From positions 1-21,702 of the forward strand of contig JAPLCS010000186.1 of the NCBI GenBank assembly GCA_026392145.1: a stretch of 21,702 nt of DNA, given 5' to 3'. The translations under genes were made by a program, and so were the position numbers. The stretch comes from Fimbriimonadales bacterium (GTDB lineage: Bacteria > Armatimonadota > Fimbriimonadia > Fimbriimonadales > Fimbriimonadaceae). Shown here one piece after another: positions 15,571-21,702 of this stretch. The notes beneath the pieces are model-generated. The model made no database searches, had not been told where the DNA came from, and was given only the letters and a program-made list of their open reading frames with translations. Positions within the stretch are counted from its first letter, which is position 1; every line of letters starts with the position of its first letter.

Positions 15571-15611
15571 GTGGAAAACTATTTCCACCGAATTAGTACA
15601 AATAGGTGGAA
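15571..15611. promoter_or_regulatory. Perfect inverted repeat plus half-site upstream of the Tad1-like gene (candidate operator)
   Basis: GTGGAAA (15571-15577), ACTA and TTTCCAC (15582-15588) form a perfect palindrome with a 4-nt centre. GGTGGAA recurs at 15605-15611 as a third half-site. It lies in the region between the divergent M42 peptidase and Tad1-like genes, 24-64 bp before the latter's ATG. The binding protein is unknown. Confidence 0.35.
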
Positions 15612-15634
15612 GATGTAGATACTGGCAAGACCAT

Positions 15635-15961
15635 ATGGAAAACCCTAAAATCAAATCCTATCAATTCGAATCGGAATTCATCAACATCAAATTCCAGAAT
15701 GGACTGCCACCAGAGGTGGGTATCAATGGAGCCCGAATTGAAGACATCATAGATGTCCTCATCGCCCGGCTCGAAGCATTTCAACTCGGATCCCTTCCCT
15801 GTCGAGAAAACGAAGAAGCTCTCAACCATCTCATCACTGCACGCGATGCAATGATGCGACGTCGAAAACGAAGGATGCTTCAGGGAGTCTTCAATACTAT
15901 GACCCCACACGCAGAACGCACAGAAGACCTCCACCACGAATTCTCTGCAACCGGCGCCTAG
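15635..15961 (+). CDS. Tad1-like protein (predicted cyclic nucleotide/gcADPR sponge)
   Basis: The 108-aa product is predicted as a short beta segment (INIKFQNGLPPEVGINGARIED) followed by an alpha-helical hairpin, IIDVLIARLEAFQ and EALNHLITARDAMMRRRKRR, joined by the turn LGSLPCREN. This matches a widespread phage family of the form FQxG..E.GxNG..xED...RL..FQxG..CREN.xAL...A..W..R...R..GV, which I identify as Tad1. Tad1 homologues bind gcADPR signals of Thoeris and cyclic oligonucleotides of CBASS. From memory of the cbTad1 literature, ligand contacts are a Phe, an Asn ten residues later, and Arg at +17 and +21 from that Asn. Here F49, N59, R76 and R80 fit exactly. The typical RGVEGT end is altered to LQGVFNTMT. 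No phage genes are adjacent. The start has only a weak Shine-Dalgarno. Family identity is fairly sure; activity is inferred. Confidence 0.72.
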   Translation: MENPKIKSYQFESEFINIKFQNGLPPEVGINGARIEDIIDVLIARLEAFQLGSLPCRENEEALNHLITARDAMMRRRKRRMLQGVFNTMTPHAERTEDLHHEFSATGA

Positions 15962-15999
15962 CTCAAGGATTGACTATCACAGTTTAGGCATTTTGAGAA

Positions 16000-16502
16000 T
16001 CATCGCCGATATCGGAGGAATAACTCACTTCCAATACGGTGGTGTTCAATAAGATTAAAATGCTTTACCTCTGATCGCAACAAGGGCTCCCCGTCGGCAA
16101 TTGTTGGGACGCCTTCCCCGAGCTTAATTTTAGGTGCAATGGTGAGAAAAATCTCGTCTATTACCTCTGCACGAATAAGTTGTGAATTAACAACACTTCC
16201 CCCGAGCACGTTCAGTTTCTTGATTCCTAAATCGTACAGCCGCTCCATCGCAACGGACCAATCGATTCGATTTCCCGGCAATCGGATAACTCGAACAGAA
16301 TCAGGGAAAGGAAATGTGCACGCTTCAGAAGTCAATACGACTGGAGTACCGTTTTTCAGAAATTCTGACTCAAAATCCAATCGCCCCGATTCGGTGACAA
16401 CCACTCTAAACGCAGTTTTGGGATTCCACGTACTTCCAGAAGCTCGCAAACTCCCCTCGCCTACCAAAACACCATCCGCTTTATTTTCGAGGGTTTTCGA
16501 GG
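16000..16502 (-). pseudogene. RibD C-terminal (pyrimidine/dihydrofolate reductase-like) remainder, out of frame with its N-terminal part
   Basis: From LENKADGVLVGEGSLR onward the frame encodes the rest of a RibD_C domain. Recognisable parts are FRVVVTESGRL, TPVVLTSE, GIKKLNVLGGSVVNSQLI, EVIDEIFLTIAPKIKLGEGVPTI and a closing ELFLRYRR. The start of the same domain (RPYTFINMVSTVDGKI) is at the end of the upstream DsbA-like frame, which stops at 16481-16483. A 10-bp tandem duplication at 16483-16502 shifts the frame; removing one unit joins HRLEN directly to KADGVLVG. The frame can be extended upstream to an ATG at 16644, but that stretch overlaps the true upstream coding frame and is a shadow. 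Unless reinitiation or frameshifting occurs, this half is not made. Confidence 0.75.
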
Positions 16503-17275
16503 CGATGCATGATGAAATGATCATAGTTACTGCCAAGGTCAGACACATTTTCATCTCTCTCGCCCGTGATAATTTTGCCGTCAACTGTTGAGACCATATT
16601 GATGAATGTGTACGGTCTGTTTCCAACTCCCTGCGGAAACTCAATATGCCTATAAATTTCAGTTAGCTCATCAGTTTGCTGCAAGAAAGTGTTCAGAGCT
16701 TTCTTAATTTCAGAATAAGGTTGCTCCGCTAGCCTTTCTTCACCAATAAAATAGGTCGGGACATTGTAGATACCTTTCGAGTATGCGTCGTCATCAAAGT
16801 CAACAACCTTGTCACCAAACCTGTCATCCGTCATTGCTTGTCGGAGATCGTCAAGGTTCGGTACCAAACCAGTGGCAAATTCAATTATGATGTCAGGGTG
16901 GTTGATTTCCAACCCCTCCTCCCACAAAGCTCTGTACAATCGTCCTACGAGTTCATCTTGTACACCATAAGATTTCGCATACTCAACCGCTTGGTGAGCA
17001 TTGAAAGTTCTCATTTTCCTCGGACGTTCTCTGACAGGAATAGTCACTCCGTCCAATAAACATAACAAGCTCAACTTGGTAGGAGTAGGTGGTCGGTTGG
17101 CAGGTGGAGCTACTGCCGGACCGTCCTCTGGCCACTCCAATGATTGTGGCCAGAGCTCGTAGCCCAACCATTCAACCTCAACTCCAAATTCCTGCTGCAT
17201 TCTCCTTACTTGCAACCATCCCACCCAACAATAGGGACATATGAAATCGTGCGCAACAGGAATAATCGGTGTCAT
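16481..17275 (-). CDS. DsbA-family thiol oxidoreductase fused to the truncated start of a RibD_C domain
   Basis: Residues 1-205 form a DsbA/FrnE-like thioredoxin fold. It has the active site C13-P-Y-C16 (FICPYCWVG), a long alpha insertion, and the cis-proline loop NVP-T (P173, YNVPTYFIG), followed by an amphipathic C-terminal helix. There is no signal peptide, so a cytoplasmic FrnE-like disulfide oxidoreductase/isomerase or GST-kappa-like role is likely. Residues 218-261 (NRPYTFINMVSTVDGKI onward) are the first third of a RibD C-terminal reductase domain. The frame then ends prematurely at PRK-stop because of the 10-bp duplication. The oxidoreductase half is complete and may still work. The start codon is the ATG at 17275, with no strong Shine-Dalgarno. 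It is divergent from the sufT-like gene. Confidence 0.82.
   Translation of the reverse strand: MTPIIPVAHDFICPYCWVGWLQVRRMQQEFGVEVEWLGYELWPQSLEWPEDGPAVAPPANRPPTPTKLSLLCLLDGVTIPVRERPRKMRTFNAHQAVEYAKSYGVQDELVGRLYRALWEEGLEINHPDIIIEFATGLVPNLDDLRQAMTDDRFGDKVVDFDDDAYSKGIYNVPTYFIGEERLAEQPYSEIKKALNTFLQQTDELTEIYRHIEFPQGVGNRPYTFINMVSTVDGKIITGERDENVSDLGSNYDHFIMHRLENPRK
16483..16502 (-). repeat. 10-bp tandem duplication causing the frameshift
   Basis: On the minus strand CCTCGAAAAC (16493-16502) is followed directly by CCTCGAAAAT (16483-16492). Nine of ten bases are identical. Deleting one unit restores a single reading frame across the fusion gene. Confidence 0.9.
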
Positions 17276-17315
17276 TCAGTAACCAGTTTGAAGTGTACTC
17301 AGCAACTTGTCCTCG

Positions 17316-17331
17316 AACTGGGGTGCCAGTT
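17316..17331. promoter_or_regulatory. Perfect 6-bp inverted repeat in the divergent region (candidate operator)
   Basis: AACTGG-GGTG-CCAGTT lies between the divergent dsbA-like and sufT-like genes. Part of the sequence (AACCAGTTT) recurs at 17281-17289. Function is unknown. Confidence 0.25.
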
Positions 17332-17405
17332 AACAAACTAAACTTGTCCATACTTCCCAAGTTCAAAACACAATGAATGATTAAAGCGTATAAACTGAAG
17401 GAGCT

Positions 17406-17768
17406 ATGCCAAAGCCTGTCCCAGTTGCAAATGAGGCACCACAAAAGATGACCACCATCCAAAGAAGCCTTTTTGAATCTGAAGTGATTGAGCAAATCCG
17501 TACCGTTTACGATCCTGAAATTCCCATCAATGTCTACGACCTCGGCTTAATCTACGATATCCAAATCGATGACGACAAGAATGTCCATGTGATGATGACT
17601 CTCACATCACCTAGCTGTCCGGTGGCGGGAACACTTCCAGGAGACGTGCAGAAAGCAGTTGAAGGCACCCCGAAGATAGGCAATGTTACGCTAGAACTCA
17701 CCTGGGACCCACCTTTCACAATCGAAATGATGAGTGAGGAAGCCAAACTGATACTGGGGCTTGATTAA
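17406..17768 (+). CDS. SufT-like MIP18/DUF59 family Fe-S assembly protein
   Basis: The 120-aa product carries the complete MIP18/DUF59 signature: VYDPEIPINVYDLGLIYDI (35-53), MMTLTSPSCPVAG with the conserved cysteine, and WDPPFTIEMMSEEAKLILGL at the end. SufT/PaaD-type proteins help mature or deliver iron-sulfur clusters. An A-type carrier gene follows 87 bp downstream, supporting this role. AAGGAG is only 2 nt from the ATG at 17406, unusually close, and a TATAAA lies at 17389-17394, implying a very short leader. An alternative start is the ATG at 17448 (106 aa, MTTIQRSLFESEV). The first 14 residues are not conserved in the family as I know it. Confidence 0.92.
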   Translation: MPKPVPVANEAPQKMTTIQRSLFESEVIEQIRTVYDPEIPINVYDLGLIYDIQIDDDKNVHVMMTLTSPSCPVAGTLPGDVQKAVEGTPKIGNVTLELTWDPPFTIEMMSEEAKLILGLD

Positions 17769-17855
17769 CATCCCCGAATCTTTAAGCTCTAATTTTCATT
17801 CTCACGAAAACGACCCGATTAAAACTGACGTCTTAACTACCAAGACCCAACGACC

Positions 17856-18203
17856 ATGAGTTTCCCTATCACCGTCACAGAACGAGCCCTCAAGGAAGTT
17901 AAAAGGCTTCTTTCCAAAGAGAACACGCCCGGAGCATTTTTACGCCTAGGTGTGAAAGGTGGCGGGTGCTCTGGATTAGAGTATTTGATGAAAATTGATT
18001 CGGAACCCCGGCAGAACGACTTAATAGTTGAGTTGGATGGTGTGCTAGTGGCATGTGATGCAAAGAGCGCCAAATTACTAGAAGGAGCATCTTTTGACTA
18101 CACCGGTAACCTCATTGGTGGTGGATTCAAATTCAATAATCCAAATGCTGAGCGAAGTTGTGGCTGTGGGACCAGTTTCACCCCCAAAAGCGTGCAAGGC
18201 TAA
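17856..18203 (+). CDS. A-type iron-sulfur carrier (IscA/ErpA/SufA-like)
   Basis: The 115-aa product has the three invariant cysteines of A-type carriers: C38 in VKGGGCSGLEY, and C102 and C104 in SCGCGTSF. The usual intermediate block FDYTGNLIGGGFKFNNPNA is also present. These proteins bind a [4Fe-4S] or [2Fe-2S] cluster between subunits and hand it to apo-enzymes in the cytoplasm. The start is the ATG at 17856; no convincing Shine-Dalgarno is seen. It is downstream of the SufT-like gene on the same strand and convergent with priA, with only 15 bp between the two stops. By eye it cannot be assigned to IscA, SufA or ErpA, although a CGCG(T/S)SF ending fits any of them. Confidence 0.94.
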   Translation: MSFPITVTERALKEVKRLLSKENTPGAFLRLGVKGGGCSGLEYLMKIDSEPRQNDLIVELDGVLVACDAKSAKLLEGASFDYTGNLIGGGFKFNNPNAERSCGCGTSFTPKSVQG

Positions 18204-18218
18204 CGGCCGCTCACCAAC

Positions 18219-20630
18219 CTACATGAGTGAGTAAGGATCGACATCCATGACAATGGATACTTGCTTAGAGGCATTCTCTCTGACAATTTGTCCCGCCAAC
18301 TGAAACACACCCGGATTCTCAGTCTTGATGAGAATGTGGCGTCTCCACATCGACTGTAACCTCTCCAAAGGACAATCTACACTACCAAGAATGATTCCGC
18401 CAGGAATACCATGCAATTCCTTTGCAACGGCATCAGACACCCGACGAACCGCTTCTCGATTTTCGCCAGAAAAAACAACATTCATCAACAAGCAACCTGG
18501 AGGATAATTCGATTCGGTTCTCTCCTTCAAGCAAGTGGTGTAAAAAGAATAGTAATCATGTGATTCAGCACAAACGATCGGAGATGCTTCAGGATTGAAA
18601 GTCTGAATCACAACCTCACCTGGCTTCTGTCCCCTGCCTGCACGACCAGAAACTTGACTTAGCAATTGAAAAGTTCGTTCCCCTGCCCGAAAGTCGGGGA
18701 TATTCATCGACAAGTCAGCAGCAATCACACCAACTAAAGTCACATTCGGGAAGTCAAGCCCCTTGGCAACCATTTGGGTCCCGATCAAAACATTATTTTC
18801 ACCCGAACGGAAAGCCGCAATCACCTCTTCGACTGCTCCCTTTTTGGCAGCAACATCTCTATCCAACCGGCTCACTCGTGCCAGCGGAAAATCATTTCTA
18901 ACGATTTCTTCCAGCTTTTCGGTACCAATCCCAAACGGCTTTATTTTATTGCTAGAGCACTTCGGACATTCGTCAGGACCCTTTTCTTGGTGACCACAGT
19001 GGTGGCACTTTAATCTAAAGTCGTGGCGATGAAAGCTTAAGGTAACCGCACAATATGGGCATGACCATCGGTGGCCACAATCTCGACACATCAAAAACGG
19101 GCTGTAGGCTCTTCGGTTCAAAAATAGAATTGCCTGGTTCCCTAACTCTAAAGTCTCATGCAGTTTTTTTGACAGAGTGGGTCCGAGCATCGAAGGTGCC
19201 CCTGATTGATAACCAAGCCTCAAATCCTCAGTGATGACTGTCGGCAATTTTGCTGAAGCTGCACGATGCGGCATAGAGAGGAGAGTCAAATTACCCGGGT
19301 CAAAAAGAAGTTCATTCTTTTCGGCTTCGTAAAAACTTTCCATGGAAGGAGTCGCAGATCCAAGAATCACCGGACATGAATGCAACTGACTTAAGTCACG
19401 AGCAACCGTACGAGCATGATAGCGAGGGGTCTGATCTTGCTTGTATCCATTCTCGTGCTCTTCATCAACAATAATCAACCCAAGATCATGAATAGGAGCA
19501 AAGAGTGCACTCCTAGGTCCAAGAACAATACTGACCTCGCCATCTCTTATTTTTTGCCAATTGGCAAGCCGTTCAAGGGCAGACTGTTCCGAGTGCAAAA
19601 TAGCAACCCTGCCACCAAATCGTTCTCTCAATTGTGCAATGACCTGAGTTGCAAGCGCAATTTCCGGAACAAGATAAAGTACCTTTCTTCCCTGGTTCAA
19701 GGCAGAGGAAGCCGCTCTCAAAAACACCTCCGTTTTCCCACTGCCAGTGACTCCAAATAGCAAAAAAGGTTTAGGCCGCCGGGCAACAATCTGCTCTGTT
19801 ATTGAATCAATGGCAAGTTGCTGGGTTTCATTTGGCTGAGGTGGTGCTTTCGCAATAAAACTAGTTTCGTCCGTGACCTCCTCAAGCACTTTTGAGGCAA
19901 TAAGTGATTTTATGGTTGTCTCAGTCACCCCTGACATCGCCCGTATTTCATTACTGGAGAGAGCGGCCCCATCGGTCTCCTGCACCTTCATTACGGTAAC
20001 AGCTTGCGCAGGCTTTTTCTTGCCCTCCTTCTTCAAAAATTCCTCAACCTTTAACTCATCTCCAACCAATCGATAGAGCGACTCTGATTTCCTAACGGCT
20101 CGGTTCGATTTGAGTTTTACAAAGTCCTCCAAAATGCCTTCTTTGGCTAATTGCTGAAGATTCCTTTTCATCGGCTTAGCAAGTTGAGGAGTGTCCTCTA
20201 TTTCACCACCGCTACTTTCAATCAAAGAAATAACTTCCAACAGCAGAAAGGATGATGGCGGATTGTATTTTTCTTTTAGTCGCCAACCAGTAACCAACCG
20301 TTCTCGAATACCGGGTGGAGTTGCACTAGCTAACGCAACGGCAAGGTTACATAAATATCTCTCCGCGACCTTCTCCGCTAGCTTGATCACGACTTCTGGA
20401 ATCTGAAGCCCTTCAATTGTTGAAAGAATCAACTTAGGTTCATATGGCAAACTTTCAGTTGCCACCGATCGAAGGGAAACTACAAATCCTACCAATCGTC
20501 GATTACCTAGAGGTACCAAAACAGCATCTCCGACTGTCTGCCCAGGTAACGGCAAGTAAGAAAACATTTGGTCAGACGTGCTTGAACGTGGGTCAAAGGC
20601 GACATCAGCAAGCGTTACGATATCTGACAT
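18219..20630 (-). CDS. priA: Primosomal replication protein N' (PriA helicase)
   Basis: PriA is a 3'-5' DNA helicase that reloads the replisome at collapsed forks. The 803-aa length is slightly above the usual 730. Features in order: an N-terminal 3'BD domain (about 1-110); a longer-than-usual winged-helix/linker region (about 120-260, Lys/Glu rich); Walker A GVTGSGKT (293-300); the DEEH box (389-392) with HENGYKQDQ; and SATPS. Eight zinc-binding cysteines then follow (515, 518, 524, 527, 542, 545, 555, 558), with GIGTEKLEE, GTQMVAKGLDFPNV and VSGRAGRGQKPG after them. All catalytic and zinc residues are present. It is divergent from the rRNA methyltransferase gene, 51 bp away. Confidence 0.97.
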   Translation of the reverse strand: MSDIVTLADVAFDPRSSTSDQMFSYLPLPGQTVGDAVLVPLGNRRLVGFVVSLRSVATESLPYEPKLILSTIEGLQIPEVVIKLAEKVAERYLCNLAVALASATPPGIRERLVTGWRLKEKYNPPSSFLLLEVISLIESSGGEIEDTPQLAKPMKRNLQQLAKEGILEDFVKLKSNRAVRKSESLYRLVGDELKVEEFLKKEGKKKPAQAVTVMKVQETDGAALSSNEIRAMSGVTETTIKSLIASKVLEEVTDETSFIAKAPPQPNETQQLAIDSITEQIVARRPKPFLLFGVTGSGKTEVFLRAASSALNQGRKVLYLVPEIALATQVIAQLRERFGGRVAILHSEQSALERLANWQKIRDGEVSIVLGPRSALFAPIHDLGLIIVDEEHENGYKQDQTPRYHARTVARDLSQLHSCPVILGSATPSMESFYEAEKNELLFDPGNLTLLSMPHRAASAKLPTVITEDLRLGYQSGAPSMLGPTLSKKLHETLELGNQAILFLNRRAYSPFLMCRDCGHRWSCPYCAVTLSFHRHDFRLKCHHCGHQEKGPDECPKCSSNKIKPFGIGTEKLEEIVRNDFPLARVSRLDRDVAAKKGAVEEVIAAFRSGENNVLIGTQMVAKGLDFPNVTLVGVIAADLSMNIPDFRAGERTFQLLSQVSGRAGRGQKPGEVVIQTFNPEASPIVCAESHDYYSFYTTCLKERTESNYPPGCLLMNVVFSGENREAVRRVSDAVAKELHGIPGGIILGSVDCPLERLQSMWRRHILIKTENPGVFQLAGQIVRENASKQVSIVMDVDPYSLM

Positions 20631-20681
20631 TAGTCTATAGTTTGACTGAAAACTCTCTCTGAATCAGTCATCATAGTAGTT

Positions 20682-21702
20682 ATGCCCAAAGAGCCGTCGC
20701 GATTGATGATGAAAGCCGCCTTTGAGCTTTTTGAGAACGAAGATGAGCGCGAGGAATTCCTCGATGCAATGGAGAAAGGCGAATCCAAAGAACAGGCGAT
20801 GATTGTTCTTGAGGACAGACCAGAGATCAAAGCTTTCCCACGTCATCGCCCTCTCAAATGGCAGCCCTCCTTCGTGGAGCGCATTGATGATTCCTTCCGA
20901 CCATCAAAGCACCCTTTCTATGCAAAGGGTTACTATTACACGTTAGATTTTTCTTCAATATTCTCGGCAAGCGCCATGCTCGTAATGGACAAGCCTCCAG
21001 CTAAAATTCTCGACCTTTGTGCATCACCAGGAGGTAAAGCCATTTTCTCATGGAGAGCATTTAAGCCTGAGTTGCTCCTATGTAACGAAACCATTCGAAA
21101 GCGTGCCGGAACCCTGATAGGAAACCTTGATCGATGCCACTGTACCAACAGCGCAGTTTGGTCTGCCGACCCGAGCGTTTACGCACGAAGATACCGAGAA
21201 ACCTTCGACCTAGTTATTTGTGATGCTCCATGCTCTGGACAATCATTGCTTGCAAAAGGAGATGATGCGCTCGGTTGTTTTGCACCAAACATGATTGACA
21301 TGAACGTGGGCAGGCAGCGCCGAATCACTGGCAACGCTTATCACTGCCTGCGGCCAGGTGGGTACCTGCTCTACGCTACTTGCACATTTACACCTAAAGA
21401 AAATGAGCGAGTAATGGACTGGTTGCTGAGAGAATATGAAGATCTTGAAGCAGTTGAAGTACCTCATTTAAGCGAGTATCGATCAAACTTCTCAAACTTT
21501 CCGTCGTACCGTTTATATCCGCACCAAGGGTTAGGTGCCGGAGCATTCGTCTGCCTCATAAGGAAAAAAGCCGACCGACCAGATCATCCATCCGTCATTG
21601 AGGAAATGCCATGCCTCTGGAAATACGGCGATGCCGTTCAATCTCGCCCGCGAGTTGACGAACCGGTGGCACCAGAAGAACCCAAAGTGGATAAAAACGA
21701 AA
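20682..21702 (+). CDS. RsmF/RsmB-type (NOL1/NOP2/Sun) rRNA cytosine-5 methyltransferase, 3' end outside the window
   Basis: The frame opens at the ATG at 20682 and has no stop before the right edge, giving 340 visible residues. The SAM-binding motif DLCASPGGKA, motif IV CDAPCSGQS (with the PC cysteine) and motif VI YATCTFTPKENE (with the TC catalytic cysteine) identify an m5C RNA methyltransferase. The later GLGAGAFVCLIRKK matches the conserved end of the catalytic domain in this family. The preceding 100 residues include PFYAKGYYYTLDFSS, the YeQ-type loop that precedes the SAM fold. The remainder is a charged linker that probably leads to a C-terminal RNA-binding domain, as in YebU/RsmF. The target (16S or 23S position) cannot be told. 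It is divergent from priA; no Shine-Dalgarno is evident. Confidence 0.92.
   Translation, partial: MPKEPSRLMMKAAFELFENEDEREEFLDAMEKGESKEQAMIVLEDRPEIKAFPRHRPLKWQPSFVERIDDSFRPSKHPFYAKGYYYTLDFSSIFSASAMLVMDKPPAKILDLCASPGGKAIFSWRAFKPELLLCNETIRKRAGTLIGNLDRCHCTNSAVWSADPSVYARRYRETFDLVICDAPCSGQSLLAKGDDALGCFAPNMIDMNVGRQRRITGNAYHCLRPGGYLLYATCTFTPKENERVMDWLLREYEDLEAVEVPHLSEYRSNFSNFPSYRLYPHQGLGAGAFVCLIRKKADRPDHPSVIEEMPCLWKYGDAVQSRPRVDEPVAPEEPKVDKNE

Noticed and set aside
15593..15937. Minus-strand frame opposite the Tad1-like gene
   Set aside because: The + strand product matches a family motif with correct ligand residues. The opposite frame is Phe/Ser/Cys rich with no domain and is explained as shadow.
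16503..16644. A start at the ATG at 16644 (or an internal Met) giving the RibD_C half a lipoprotein-like leader ending in IISSC
   Set aside because: It overlaps, in another frame, the well-conserved RibD_C N-terminal coding sequence (RPYTFINMVSTVDGKI). The leader is a chance shadow created by the shifted frame.
17830..17846. 5-bp inverted repeat GTCTT ... AAGAC before the A-type carrier gene
   Set aside because: Too short to separate from chance, and with no other support.

Overview
The window looks like a chromosomal segment of a free-living, Gram-negative-type bacterium with moderate GC. The best taxonomic guess is Armatimonadota, possibly near Fimbriimonas. The basis is the pseudopilin at 928-1713, whose N-terminus runs FTLIELLVV ... 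[10 protein letters not shown] ... [10 protein letters not shown]; this LFPVFA-type form is typical of that phylum. The class of pseudopilin is seen in the sequence, but the taxonomy is inferred. DapD, DapE and Mpl together indicate a meso-diaminopimelate peptidoglycan. Many starts lack a strong Shine-Dalgarno sequence. No transposase, integrase, phage structural gene or CRISPR array is visible.

Layout. Positions 1-2130 (+): the 3' end of a secreted, pseudopilin-like gene, a 63-aa lipoprotein with a strong terminator, a complete pseudopilin, and a small exported monohaem CxxCH protein. Positions 2158-4205: mpl (-), divergent from an exported 2-Cys glutathione peroxidase (+). Positions 4217-8447 (-): a run of type IV pilin/pseudopilin genes transcribed leftward. 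It comprises two paralogous small pilins, a PilV/GspI-like and a PilW/GspJ-like protein sharing an ATGA overlap, a 627-aa PilX-like protein with a beta-rich passenger, and a small signal-peptide/transmembrane gene that appears frameshifted. Positions 8539-12104 (-): dapD, dapE and a MalG-type sugar ABC permease with a very large extracytoplasmic insertion. Positions 12162-13145 (-): a xylose-isomerase-like TIM-barrel protein. Positions 13243-14219 (+): a small membrane protein and a SRAP (YedK/HMCES-like) protein. Then come tRNA-Arg(UCU) (-) and an M42 aminopeptidase (-).

Positions 15635-15961 (+) hold what I regard as the most interesting gene, a Tad1-like cyclic-nucleotide sponge. Tad1 proteins are phage anti-Thoeris/anti-CBASS factors, but here the gene sits alone among housekeeping genes, preceded by a perfect inverted repeat. 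Next to it (16000-17275, -) is a DsbA-like/RibD-C fusion gene. Its reading frame is broken by a 10-bp tandem duplication, and removing one copy restores the fusion exactly. The rest is iron-sulfur cluster maturation (SufT-like and IscA/ErpA-like, +), priA (-), and the 5' part of an RsmF/RsmB-type rRNA m5C methyltransferase (+) that runs off the right edge.

The genes therefore form several functional groups: envelope/lysine-DAP metabolism (mpl, dapD, dapE), a surface pilus or secretion pseudopilus, Fe-S assembly, and DNA repair/replication (SRAP, PriA). The sponge and the broken fusion gene are the two odd loci.
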